Source: Faecalibacterium sp. UBA1762
Lineage (GTDB): Bacteria > Bacillota > Clostridia > Oscillospirales > Ruminococcaceae
Direction: 5' to 3'
DNA: 59,688 nucleotides
NCBI GenBank assembly: GCA_002314755.1
Contig: DCHC01000064.1
Location: 1 to 59,688, forward strand
Shown here: one piece after another, positions 34,469 through 42,974 of the stretch
Position numbering within the stretch: the stretch's first letter is position 1
How the letters are laid out: the number at the start of each line of letters is the position of its first letter
Position numbers and translations under genes: made by a program
Notes under the pieces: model-generated
Told to the model about the DNA's origin: nothing
The model's database searches: none
What the model saw: the letters and a program-made list of their open reading frames with translations, nothing else

Positions 34469-34497
34469 ATTATAACAAAGAACTGTTTAAATGTCAA
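34469..34497 (-). promoter_or_regulatory. Promoter of tRNA-Ala
   Basis: On the minus strand a perfect TTGACA (34492-34497), 17 bases and perfect TATAAT (34469-34474), about 36 bases before the mature tRNA 5' end. Confidence 0.85.
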
Positions 34498-34605
34498 CAT
34501 TTTTTTAAACACCTGCCCACAAAGCTCTCTGTAGGGTGAATTTTCAAAGCTCCGTAGCATATTTTACCCTTCATTTCCATTATATATCCGGTTTCATGAT
34601 GCCTT

Positions 34606-35466
34606 TCACCGGATATACAGAAGAGAAAACATAACCGCAAGATAAGCAAAACTCATTGCGAGCAGAATTTTGTCCTGCAGCAAAATATCCACCGGGTCAC
34701 CGTTGGGCATACTTTCTAAGTTCAAGCTGTATTTCAGCGTAATAAGCAGAACCATCAGAGCGGTAAAAAAAATATTTCTGTTATTGTACTGTGCAACTGT
34801 CGAGAAATTAATGCTCCACAGCGCATAGAAAACATTCCCCAGTGTCATGCACACCGTCATTCCTTTGTCTAAAAATGCTTTCGGATATTCCTTTAGTACG
34901 GTTCGTGTATCAGATCCCGTGTATTGCAGTTCGTTACGCCTTTTTCCCATAGCAAAGAAAAACGAAAATGAAAAAACGGTCATATATAGCCAGTCGGAGT
35001 TGATAACACCCGTCATTACCGATCCGAAAATGATACGAAGCAGAAAACCGCTACTCAATGCAGTAATATCCAAAAGAGCATACTCTTTTAATTTGTATGT
35101 GTATGCCAGATTTATCAAGATATATATCCCGGGCAATAACATACCATACCAGGAGAAATCCGCAAAAACAAACCAGAGTAAAACCGCAAACACCACAAGC
35201 AGCACCGCGCCGGCACGTTTTTTTGATATCTCTCCAGACGCAATGGGACGACTGCACTTTACAGGATGAAGACGGTCTTTCTCACAGTCATGAATATCAT
35301 TCAAAATGTAGACAAACGAGGATGCAGCACAGAAAATGACAAATGCATGTATCCCGCTGAGTAATCTGTCCACTTCAAGGATTCTTCCGCTGCATATCAA
35401 CGGAACAAATACCAGAAGATTTTTTATGTAATGGGGTATGCGCAGCAATGCGGCGTATTTTTTCAC
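34606..35466 (-). CDS. UbiA family prenyltransferase, decaprenyl-phosphate phosphoribosyltransferase-like
   Basis: A 286-residue membrane protein with about eight to nine hydrophobic segments. The first Asp-rich motif NDIHDCEKDRLHPVKCSRPI near residue 55 is that of DPPR synthase (Rv3806c type), which moves 5-phosphoribosyl to a polyprenyl phosphate, rather than quinone or heme prenyltransferases. AMGKRRNEL near residue 175 also fits. The gene starts 30 bases after a DUF6056-like membrane protein gene in one leftward operon. Together they suggest a lipid-linked pentose donor used for a cell-envelope glycan. The partner epimerase is not in the window. Confidence 0.8.
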   Translation of the reverse strand: MKKYAALLRIPHYIKNLLVFVPLICSGRILEVDRLLSGIHAFVIFCAASSFVYILNDIHDCEKDRLHPVKCSRPIASGEISKKRAGAVLLVVFAVLLWFVFADFSWYGMLLPGIYILINLAYTYKLKEYALLDITALSSGFLLRIIFGSVMTGVINSDWLYMTVFSFSFFFAMGKRRNELQYTGSDTRTVLKEYPKAFLDKGMTVCMTLGNVFYALWSINFSTVAQYNNRNIFFTALMVLLITLKYSLNLESMPNGDPVDILLQDKILLAMSFAYLAVMFSLLYIR

Positions 35467-35496
35467 GCTATCTCATCCTTTCGGTAAATCATTGCA

Positions 35497-36825
35497 TCAA
35501 AGAAGCCAACAAACAGTCTGCGTCAAAGAGTACAGGCTTGTAACAACCAGCGGCAACAAAAAAATACTGCGCATTTTTTGATTCAATGCTTTGTATAGCA
35601 GAAGCGTTGCAACAATAAAACCGTAGTACATAAAGAGGAATGTCCGCCCCTCCGACGCCCATACGGTAGGAGAAAAGCCTAAAACAACCCGGGATACCAA
35701 GCCTGACACAATAAAAGCAAAGGCATAATACGCTTGTGCCCCGAACTGTTTACCAAACCACAGAAGCCCCAGTGACAGCAGCCCTGCAATCAGGCAATAC
35801 ATAGCATAGGGAGCCAGCGTCTTTGCCTGAGAAAGAAAAAGCGTACCGGCTTGTGTCATTGACTCTCTGATAAAGTAAAAAAGGCGAAAATGATAATAGG
35901 ACGGGGTATCGGGGATACATACAAAAGCCAATGATATTACAAGGGGTATTGCGCCGCAAATTCGCTTGCAGTTGTCCTGAAAAAGCTGATAGAGTACCAA
36001 ACACAGAACCAGCGCAAAGCAGAGGTAGATAAAGTCTGGCTGTACCGTAAAATGGTAGAAAGCAGAGGATATGCCTATATCCAGCTTGCGCAGCACAGAA
36101 AACCCGGCAAACTCCGGCAGGTACATGGCAGTGTCCTTCGCTATGCGGCTGGCATTGCCGGGGCAGGTAATGATGTATACAATATCCATCAAAATCAGCC
36201 CTGCTTCCACCCATAGGATAGGGGCAACATGTCTTTTTCTGACAAGTGTTCTAAAAATTACAAAGGCAATCATTCCGCCGAGAAAAACTGCATTCTGTTC
36301 CAGATTTGCGGCGTAAGCCGTCAACAGTATACATCCGGCTATACGGAAGAAGCCCCACTTCTCTTCCAAGAGGATACCTCTGAGAAGCCAAAGCACCGTC
36401 AGCATCGCTGCCAGCGGCCACAGATAAAAGGTCGTAGTTGTAATGAAACCGGCAGTACCCATATCATGCATCGGATACAGACACCACAACCCGCAGGCAA
36501 CCGGGACGGCAGAAGCATCCGTTTCATTTCCGCTTAACAACACCGTCAAGCACGTGATTGCCACAATGATCAGAGAATCCATAATTGCCCATATAAACGT
36601 CGGCAATCTGCACATCCATATCGTCAGCGTCTCAATAATCAGACGGGAGGACCATGTAGAGTATTGCTGATAACAAAACTCTGCCCAGGTCTGATCTGCC
36701 AATGCCTGCGCGTAAAGCGGATCGTCTCCGGCAAAGGGCATACGCGCATGAATGACAAGTGCAATAAGGAATAAACCGATGTAGAATACCTCGCTTCTCC
36801 CGAGTCTTTTTCGCAGCTCTTTCAT
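35497..36825 (-). CDS. DUF6056-like polytopic membrane protein (possible lipid-sugar-using glycosyltransferase)
   Basis: A 442-residue protein with about ten to twelve hydrophobic segments. The first extracytoplasmic loop carries MPFAGDDPLYAQA, an Asp-Asp pair in the position where GT-C glycosyltransferases keep their catalytic acid. A conserved SSRLIIETLTIW follows. These features match DUF6056/GtrII-like proteins; the function is unproven. ATG 36825 is better spaced to GGGAG than ATG 36831. It sits between an S51 peptidase gene and the UbiA-like gene, so it may transfer the pentose made by the latter. Confidence 0.65.
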   Translation of the reverse strand: MKELRKRLGRSEVFYIGLFLIALVIHARMPFAGDDPLYAQALADQTWAEFCYQQYSTWSSRLIIETLTIWMCRLPTFIWAIMDSLIIVAITCLTVLLSGNETDASAVPVACGLWCLYPMHDMGTAGFITTTTFYLWPLAAMLTVLWLLRGILLEEKWGFFRIAGCILLTAYAANLEQNAVFLGGMIAFVIFRTLVRKRHVAPILWVEAGLILMDIVYIITCPGNASRIAKDTAMYLPEFAGFSVLRKLDIGISSAFYHFTVQPDFIYLCFALVLCLVLYQLFQDNCKRICGAIPLVISLAFVCIPDTPSYYHFRLFYFIRESMTQAGTLFLSQAKTLAPYAMYCLIAGLLSLGLLWFGKQFGAQAYYAFAFIVSGLVSRVVLGFSPTVWASEGRTFLFMYYGFIVATLLLYKALNQKMRSIFLLPLVVTSLYSLTQTVCWLL

Positions 36826-36855
36826 TATCATTACTCCCGCATCAATAGTAAGGGT

Positions 36856-37467
36856 TCATTCCCGGCAATCCGTCAGCAACTCTATCCCATAACCGTCCTC
36901 CGGATTATCCGCCACCACAGCTACCTGAGTATTGCCGATAAGCAGCAGCGGTCTATCTGTCTGCGAAAGACTTCTGTACATCTGAATTTGAGAATAGGAC
37001 AGCTGATCTGCATGGGGAACCACAATTTCCGTTATCAAGCCTAAGCCTGAATAACCGGTAAGAGAATAGTTATTGTCCTCCGCCGCCCGAACATAGGCAA
37101 GATCAACCGTCAAAAGCTCTGCCCCGGCAGATACCCCGATATAAACAGACCCCTGTGCGATCCATTGGCATAGCACCGGTGCCAGCCCCGTCTGCTGCAC
37201 CTGCTGCAGTAGCTTAAAGGTATCTCCCCCCGGCACGTAAATATAGTCAGGCCGGGCTATTGTTACCCTTTCGGTACAGTCAATAACATCGTTTTCCGCA
37301 AACCCAAATGCTGCTAACCCGGCTTTCTCCCGTTCAAATGTATGTCCCCAATGAAAACCGGCAAACGGAAAAACCGCAACCGTTTTTCCCTGCGGTGCAA
37401 ATACTGTCCGCAGCTTTTGCGCCACAATGGGACTACGAAAGCCAAAGGATGTCAATATTGCCTGCAT
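36856..37467 (-). CDS. Peptidase S51 family protein (dipeptidase E-like)
   Basis: A 203-residue cytoplasmic serine peptidase-like protein of the class I glutamine amidotransferase fold. The nucleophile elbow is VYIGVSAGAELL with Ser near residue 118, and the preceding YIYVPGGDTFKLL is the family's oxyanion/PGGD-type motif. PepE enzymes cut Asp-X dipeptides; other relatives process cyanophycin or act on unusual peptides. It is the first gene of a leftward operon with DUF6056-like and UbiA-like genes and has its own promoter. Why a peptidase is grouped with lipid-sugar genes is not clear. Confidence 0.8.
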   Translation of the reverse strand: MQAILTSFGFRSPIVAQKLRTVFAPQGKTVAVFPFAGFHWGHTFEREKAGLAAFGFAENDVIDCTERVTIARPDYIYVPGGDTFKLLQQVQQTGLAPVLCQWIAQGSVYIGVSAGAELLTVDLAYVRAAEDNNYSLTGYSGLGLITEIVVPHADQLSYSQIQMYRSLSQTDRPLLLIGNTQVAVVADNPEDGYGIELLTDCRE

Positions 37468-37569
37468 ACTCTTTACTCCCCCGAATGATATTCCGCACGG
37501 TTACGGCAGACTGTTTTTATCATCTTTCTGATGCTTTTTCTATAAGATGAGGCAATGATTCCCGACGGT

Positions 37570-37598
37570 ATAATAACACAATTATTCCCTTTTAACAA
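37570..37598 (-). promoter_or_regulatory. Promoter of the S51-DUF6056-UbiA operon
   Basis: On the minus strand TTGTTA (37593-37598), 17 bases, TATTAT (37570-37575), about 100 bases before the peptidase start. Confidence 0.55.
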
Positions 37599-37619
37599 CC
37601 CCGATTAGTCCTATCAATC

Positions 37620-37648
37620 TTGTAAATATCTGCCGGCTATGCTATACT
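37620..37648 (+). promoter_or_regulatory. Promoter of the QueT-like gene
   Basis: TTGTAA (37620-37625), 17 bases, TATACT (37643-37648) with extended TGC. The leader to GTG 37714 is about 60 bases and shows no preQ1 aptamer that I can recognise. Confidence 0.6.
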
Positions 37649-37713
37649 GGAAAAGCCGTTTATCTATCTCTGCAGAAAACATTTTTATTTAACCGGAAAA
37701 AGGAGCTTCCCCC

Positions 37714-38253
37714 GTGAAAAACAACCTGACACGGATGCGCAGCCTGTCCCAGGGCGCGTTGATTGCCGCCCTTTATGTGGTACTGACCTTGATTTCCAAT
37801 ATACTAGGGCTCGCCAGCGGTGTAATACAGCTGCGTCTATCGGAGATACTGTGTGTTCTGCCACTTTTTACCGGTGCCGCCGTGCCGGGCTTGTTTGTCG
37901 GCTGCATCCTTGCCAATACGCTGAGCGGCTGCGCGCTATGGGATGTGGTCTTCGGCAGTATCGCCACCCTGATCGGTGCCTTGGGCACCGCGCTGGTAAC
38001 CAGGCTTTTTCGACGGCACTCTTCTGCCGTTCCCCTATCTGAAAAGCGGCACACTATTCTTGCGGTATTACCGCCTGTTCTTGCAAACACGCTGACTGTC
38101 CCGTTTATCCTCACATGGGTCTACGGTGCCCAGGGCAGCCTGCCTTTTTTCTTTCTCACCGTTTTTCTTGGCGAAGCAATATCCTGCGGTGTGGGTGGCT
38201 GGCTTCTACACAGGTTTCTTTGCAGATACGGTAAAACCATTCACTGGGCTTAA
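37714..38253 (+). CDS. queT: QueT family transporter (queuosine precursor uptake)
   Basis: A 179-residue membrane protein with about five hydrophobic segments, an S-component-like importer of the QueT family. The early ALIAALYVVLTLISN, the conserved GVIQLRLSEILCVLPLFTG and GCILANTLSGCALWDVVFGS are the signature. It probably imports preQ1/preQ0 or a related base using a shared ECF energy module encoded elsewhere. It starts at GTG with AAGGAG. The usual preQ1 riboswitch was not found. A MATE gene begins 27 bases downstream. Confidence 0.85.
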   Translation: MKNNLTRMRSLSQGALIAALYVVLTLISNILGLASGVIQLRLSEILCVLPLFTGAAVPGLFVGCILANTLSGCALWDVVFGSIATLIGALGTALVTRLFRRHSSAVPLSEKRHTILAVLPPVLANTLTVPFILTWVYGAQGSLPFFFLTVFLGEAISCGVGGWLLHRFLCRYGKTIHWA

Positions 38254-38279
38254 CCCAAATTACGAAAGGACCCCTTGTC

Positions 38280-39632
38280 ATGGACAATATGCAGGATTTC
38301 ACCACCGGCAGCATACCCAAAAAAATGCTGCGGTTTATGCTGCCGATATTGGTAGCCCTTATTTTGCAGGCAATGTACAGCGCAGTAGATTTGCTGATTG
38401 TTGGCAAGTTCGGCACTACCGCCGGTATTTCCGCTGTTACCACCGGCAGTCAGATCACCGGCCTTGCCACCTTTACGGTATGTGCCCTGACCACAGGTGT
38501 CACCGTCCTGATGGGCCGTTACTTAGGGCAAAACCGTCCGGAAAGGCTACCGGCTTTACTGGGCAGTGCTGTCTCTTTTTTTGCGCTGCTGGGCAGTGCT
38601 CTTACCGTAGTACTGCTGGTTTTTGCCCGTCCCCTTGCCAGATTGATGCAGGCCCCCGCCGAAGCATTGGACCTGACCGTGCAGTATATTCGAATATGCG
38701 GTACCGGATTTTTATTTGTAGTCTTTTATAACATCATCAGCAGTGTTTTCCGGGGAATGGGCGATTCCCGTCTGCCACTACTGTTTGTCGGCATTGCCTG
38801 CGCCGTCAATATCATCGGCGACCTGGTACTGGTTGCCGGTTTTGGCATGAATGTTGCCGGCGCCGCCATAGCCACTGTAGGCGCGCAGGCGGTCAGTGTA
38901 TTGCTTTCCCTTGTCATTATCCGGCGCAAAAAGACAGTGCGTCTTTGCCGCGCCGACCTGCGGTTAGGGGCGGATGTGGGACAGTTTCTTTCCATCGGCA
39001 CGCCCCTTGCCCTGCAGGAAATTTTGACCAGCGTTTCGTTTATGGCACTGTGCGCCTTCATCAACCGGTTAGGGTTAACCGCCTCATCCGGATACGGCGT
39101 CGCACAGAAAATTCAAAGCTTTGTCATGCTGATTCCCTCTGCTATCATGCAATCCATGGCATGCTTTGTCTCCCAAAATGTGGGAGCCTGCCAGCCGGTA
39201 CGCGCCCGCAAGGCTATGTGCTTCGGTATGCTTTCCGGCGGTTCTATCGGCGTTTTTATAGCGTATCTTGCCTTCTTTCAGGGCAGCATGCTCGCCGGAA
39301 TGTTCTCGGACGACGCGGCAGTCATTGCCCGCGCGGCAGAATTTTTAAAGGGCTTTGCCCCGGAAGCGGTCGTCACCTGCATTCTGTTCAGCTTTATGGG
39401 ATATTTTAACGGGTACTCCCGTTCGTTCTTTGTGATGGCTCAGGGTCTGGCACAATCGTTTCTGGTTCGGTTGCCCATTTCCTATTTGATGAGCATCCGC
39501 CCCAATGCCTCTTTGACCGAGATCGGGCTGGCGGCGCCCACCGCAACCGTATTCGGTATTCTTTTGTGTTTCATCTATTACTGCCGTATGCAGCGTCAAA
39601 TCTCACAAAACAGCTTTGCTGAAAAAATCTGA
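38280..39632 (+). CDS. MATE family efflux transporter
   Basis: A 450-residue polytopic MATE/MOP exporter. The first half has RFMLPILVALILQAMYSAVD and LLIVGKFGTTAGISAVTTGS; the second half has GYGVAQKIQSFVMLIPSAIM. It is related to but clearly distinct from the MATE gene at 8985. GAAAGGA precedes the ATG. It is probably cotranscribed with the QueT-like gene. Substrate unknown. Confidence 0.9.
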   Translation: MDNMQDFTTGSIPKKMLRFMLPILVALILQAMYSAVDLLIVGKFGTTAGISAVTTGSQITGLATFTVCALTTGVTVLMGRYLGQNRPERLPALLGSAVSFFALLGSALTVVLLVFARPLARLMQAPAEALDLTVQYIRICGTGFLFVVFYNIISSVFRGMGDSRLPLLFVGIACAVNIIGDLVLVAGFGMNVAGAAIATVGAQAVSVLLSLVIIRRKKTVRLCRADLRLGADVGQFLSIGTPLALQEILTSVSFMALCAFINRLGLTASSGYGVAQKIQSFVMLIPSAIMQSMACFVSQNVGACQPVRARKAMCFGMLSGGSIGVFIAYLAFFQGSMLAGMFSDDAAVIARAAEFLKGFAPEAVVTCILFSFMGYFNGYSRSFFVMAQGLAQSFLVRLPISYLMSIRPNASLTEIGLAAPTATVFGILLCFIYYCRMQRQISQNSFAEKI

Positions 39633-39683
39633 TTCTCCGCACCGTAAAAGCACCGAAAAACTGCATAAAACGCGGCTTTTTGC

Positions 39684-39713
39684 TTGACAAACCGCTGCAT
39701 CCTGCGCTATAAT
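39684..39713 (+). promoter_or_regulatory. Promoter of the valS T-box leader
   Basis: Perfect TTGACA (39684-39689), 18 bases and perfect TATAAT (39708-39713). Confidence 0.85.
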
Positions 39714-39719
39714 AAGTGC

Positions 39720-40028
39720 ACTGTCAGCTGGTTTATTCCGTTGGCAGCCGATACAGACTACAGGCGATGAAAAAGAGTGTTTTTCTCAGTAGGCCTTGCA
39801 GAGAGCCGTCGGTAGGTGAAAGACGGCAGACCGGCAGAAAAACTGTCACTTTTGAGCCGGGAGAATCATGGCATTTTTGCCGCAGTTCTCCCCGATTGCC
39901 CCCCGTTACCGGGGCAACAAAGAGGCTTTTCCCTTTGTGGGAGGAGCAATTTGGGTGGTACCGCGGTCTTACACTTTTGCCAAAAGATCGTCCCTTGCAC
40001 ATTCGCTGTGCAGGGGATTTTTATTTTT
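39720..40028 (+). promoter_or_regulatory. T-box riboswitch, valine specific
   Basis: The leader upstream of valS has the T-box parts in order: AGAGAG at about 39799-39806, the specifier loop with GUC (39845-39847) followed by ACTTTTGAG, and the T-box GGGTGGTACCGCGG (39953-39966). The UGGU bulge can pair with the NCCA end of uncharged tRNA-Val, whose discriminator is A. The competing terminator is 39991-40028: TCCCTTGCACA paired with TGTGCAGGGGA and a T-run. Uncharged tRNA-Val should let transcription read on into valS. Confidence 0.93.
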
Positions 40029-40061
40029 AAAAGCTCTCTGCACTGCGCAGAGAGCTTTTTT
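40029..40061 (+). terminator. Second intrinsic terminator between T-box and valS
   Basis: GCTCTCTGC pairs perfectly with GCAGAGAGC around ACTGC, with A-run before and six T residues after. It starts directly behind the T-run of the T-box terminator. I see no antiterminator sequence for it. Confidence 0.8.
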
Positions 40062-40128
40062 GTTAACGCGTTTGCGTTCATGCTCTTTTGCGCAACAACC
40101 GAGATTACTGTAGCAGGAGGAAAACGCA

Positions 40129-42834
40129 ATGAAAGAACTGGAAAAACAGTACAACCCCGCCGAGGTGGAAGACGGCATTTATCAATTCTGGCTGAACGGC
40201 GGCTATTTCCACACCAAAGCGAACCCCAACAAACGCCCTTATACCATCGTCATGCCGCCGCCCAATGTCACCGGACAGCTGCATATGGGTCACGCCATGG
40301 ATAACACCCTGCAGGATATTCTGATCCGCTATAAGCGGATGCAGGGCTACGCCGCATTGTGGGTACCCGGTACCGATCACGCCTCTATAGCCACCGAGGC
40401 AAAGGTTGTGGAGGCCATGCGCAAGGAAGGCTTGACCAAAGACATGCTGGGCCGGGAAAAATTTTTGGAGCGCGCCTGGGAATGGAAAAACACCTACGGA
40501 AACCGCATCACCAGCCAGCTGAAAAAGCTGGGCTCCAGCTGTGACTGGCAGCGCGAGCGCTTTACGATGGATGAGGGTTGCTCTGATGCCGTCAAGGAGG
40601 TTTTTATCCGTCTGTACGACAAGAAGCTGATCTACCGTGGCAACCGTATGGTCAACTGGTGTCCCAAGTGCAACACCTCTATCTCGGACGCAGAGGTGGA
40701 GTATGAGGAACAGGATGGCAATTTCTGGCATCTTCTGTACCCGGTCAAGGAGACCGGTGAAATGCTGGAGCTGGCAACCACCCGTCCCGAGACCATGCTG
40801 GGCGATACCGCCGTTGCCATTAACGCGGAGGATCCCCGCTATGCCCATCTGCACGGTTGCCATGTCATTCTGCCCCTATTGAACAGGGAGATTCCCATCG
40901 TATGCGATGAGCATGCCGATATGACCAAGGGTACCGGTGTGGTCAAGATCACCCCTGCCCACGACCCCAACGACTTTGAGGTCGGTAACCGTCACGACCT
41001 GCGCCGTGTCCGGGTATTTACCTACGACGGCCACATGACCGGTGCTTCCGATAAGGCTGCAGCCGATGAGTTGTTTGCTGCCGGACGTACTGCCGAGGGT
41101 GAGCCCGAGGTGCTGGACTGTGGCAAATATGCCGGTATGACCACTATGGAGGCCCGCAATGCCATTGTCGCTGACCTGCAGGAGGGCGGTTTCTTAAAGA
41201 GCATTGAACCTTTAAAGCACGATGTGGGCAGCTGCTACCGTTGCCATACCACCATTGAGCCTATGGTATCCAAGCAGTGGTTTGTCCGGATGGAGCCGCT
41301 GGCAGGCCCCGCCATCCAGGCGGTCGAGGACAACAGCATCCGTTACATTCCCGACCGGTTTACCAAAAACTACCTGAACTGGATGAACAATACCCGTGAC
41401 TGGTGCATCAGCCGCCAGCTGTGGTGGGGTCATCAGATCCCCGCCTGGTACTGCGATAACTGTGGGGAAACCGTGGTGGCCAAGGACGCCCCCTGCAGCT
41501 GCCCCCGCTGCGGCGGCAGCAAGCTGACCCAGGATCCCGACACTCTGGACACCTGGTTCTCCAGCGCACTGTGGCCGTTCAGCACTCTGGGCTGGCCCAA
41601 TGAGGACAGCGAAGATCTGAAGTATTTCTATCCCACCAACACCCTGGTCACCGGTTATGATATCATCGGCTTCTGGGTCTCCAGAATGATCTTCTCCGGT
41701 TTGGCATATACTGATAAGGCCCCCTTTGACACGGTCTTTATCCACGGCATTGTCCGGGACGAGCAGGGCCGCAAGATGAGTAAGAGTTTAGGCAACGGCA
41801 TCGATCCGCTGGAGGTCATTGACCAGTACGGCGCAGACGCCCTGCGCTTTATGCTGGTGGACGGCTCTACCCCGGGCAACGACATGCGCTACTCTGATAA
41901 GCGCGTAGAGGCCGCCCGCAACTTTGCAAACAAGCTGTGGAACGCCACCCGTTTTGTACTGATGAACCTGGACGACAGCTTTGTACCAGGTCTACCTGCA
42001 GTGGAGGATCTGGACCTGTCTGACAAGTGGGTTCTTTCCACCTTGAACGATGTGATCCGGGATGTCACCGAAAACTTGGATAAATTCGAGCTGGGTCTGG
42101 CTGCAGACAAGGTACAATCCTTCATCTGGGAGGTCTACTGTGACTGGTTTATTGAAATTGCCAAGATCCGTCTAAACAGCGGAGACGAAAAAGCTGCCGA
42201 CAACGCCCGCCGGGTGCTGGTATATGTACTGGATAAGGCTTTGAAGCTGCTGCATCCCTTTATGCCCTTTGTCACCGAAAAGCTGTACAGTGCCCTGCCC
42301 GGCAGCGCCGAGACGATTATGACCCAGGATTGGCCCACCTATGACGTGGCCCACGATTTTAAGGACGACGAAGCCGATTTTGAAAAAATCATGGCGCTGA
42401 TTAAGGCAGTGCGTACCATCCGCACCGATATGAATGTCCATCCCAGCAAGCGCACCCACTTTACCATCGAGACCGGCTGTCCCGAAGCATTCCGCCGCGG
42501 TGAAAACTTCCTGCAGAAGTTCGCCTTTGCCACCGGCATTACCCTGGTGGAAAAATTTGAGGGTGATACCGCAGGTACCGTTCAGGTGGTCACCGACAGT
42601 GCCCGTGCTTTCCTGCCCTTGATGGAGCTGATCGACCGGGAAAAAGAGCTGACCCGTCTTGCCAAGGAGAAAGCCGCCTGTGAAAAGGAAATCGAGATGT
42701 TCTCAAGCAAGGTGAACAACGAAGGCTTCCTTGCCAAGGCGCCCGAAAAGGTGGTCAACGATATGCGGGAAAAGCTTGCCCGCGCACAGGATAAGCTGAA
42801 GAAAGTGGAAGAAAGCCTGGCTGCTTTGAGCTAA
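40129..42834 (+). CDS. valS: Valyl-tRNA synthetase
   Basis: A 901-residue class Ia synthetase charging tRNA-Val. HMGH is at residues 52-55 and KMSKS at 549-553. The CP1 editing domain between them has the GTGVVKITPAHDPND signature. The anticodon-binding domain follows, and a C-terminal coiled-coil arm (about the last 65 residues, Lys/Glu rich) is present. The length is typical of bacterial ValRS. GCAGGAGG precedes the ATG. Expression is governed by the valine T-box upstream. Confidence 0.98.
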   Translation: MKELEKQYNPAEVEDGIYQFWLNGGYFHTKANPNKRPYTIVMPPPNVTGQLHMGHAMDNTLQDILIRYKRMQGYAALWVPGTDHASIATEAKVVEAMRKEGLTKDMLGREKFLERAWEWKNTYGNRITSQLKKLGSSCDWQRERFTMDEGCSDAVKEVFIRLYDKKLIYRGNRMVNWCPKCNTSISDAEVEYEEQDGNFWHLLYPVKETGEMLELATTRPETMLGDTAVAINAEDPRYAHLHGCHVILPLLNREIPIVCDEHADMTKGTGVVKITPAHDPNDFEVGNRHDLRRVRVFTYDGHMTGASDKAAADELFAAGRTAEGEPEVLDCGKYAGMTTMEARNAIVADLQEGGFLKSIEPLKHDVGSCYRCHTTIEPMVSKQWFVRMEPLAGPAIQAVEDNSIRYIPDRFTKNYLNWMNNTRDWCISRQLWWGHQIPAWYCDNCGETVVAKDAPCSCPRCGGSKLTQDPDTLDTWFSSALWPFSTLGWPNEDSEDLKYFYPTNTLVTGYDIIGFWVSRMIFSGLAYTDKAPFDTVFIHGIVRDEQGRKMSKSLGNGIDPLEVIDQYGADALRFMLVDGSTPGNDMRYSDKRVEAARNFANKLWNATRFVLMNLDDSFVPGLPAVEDLDLSDKWVLSTLNDVIRDVTENLDKFELGLAADKVQSFIWEVYCDWFIEIAKIRLNSGDEKAADNARRVLVYVLDKALKLLHPFMPFVTEKLYSALPGSAETIMTQDWPTYDVAHDFKDDEADFEKIMALIKAVRTIRTDMNVHPSKRTHFTIETGCPEAFRRGENFLQKFAFATGITLVEKFEGDTAGTVQVVTDSARAFLPLMELIDREKELTRLAKEKAACEKEIEMFSSKVNNEGFLAKAPEKVVNDMREKLARAQDKLKKVEESLAALS

Positions 42835-42851
42835 GTTTACCCTTTTCATCC

Positions 42852-42886
42852 CACAGGGATGCTGCAAAAATGCGGCATCCCTGTTT
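42852..42886 (+). terminator. Hairpin after valS
   Basis: ACAGGGATGC pairs with GCATCCCTGT, followed by a short T-run (TTT). Probably a moderate terminator. Confidence 0.6.
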
Positions 42887-42974
42887 GGATTTCATCGACA
42901 CGCAGTATATTCAGTTATTTCAGAAGGCGTTCCTCTTTTCCCCAACGGAGAATGACGAAAAAGGAGTTCACACC

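Noticed and set aside
37649..37713. Possible preQ1 riboswitch before the QueT-like gene
   Set aside because: The leader is only about 60 bases and lacks the conserved preQ1-I stem and ACAxAAAAACTA-like tail.
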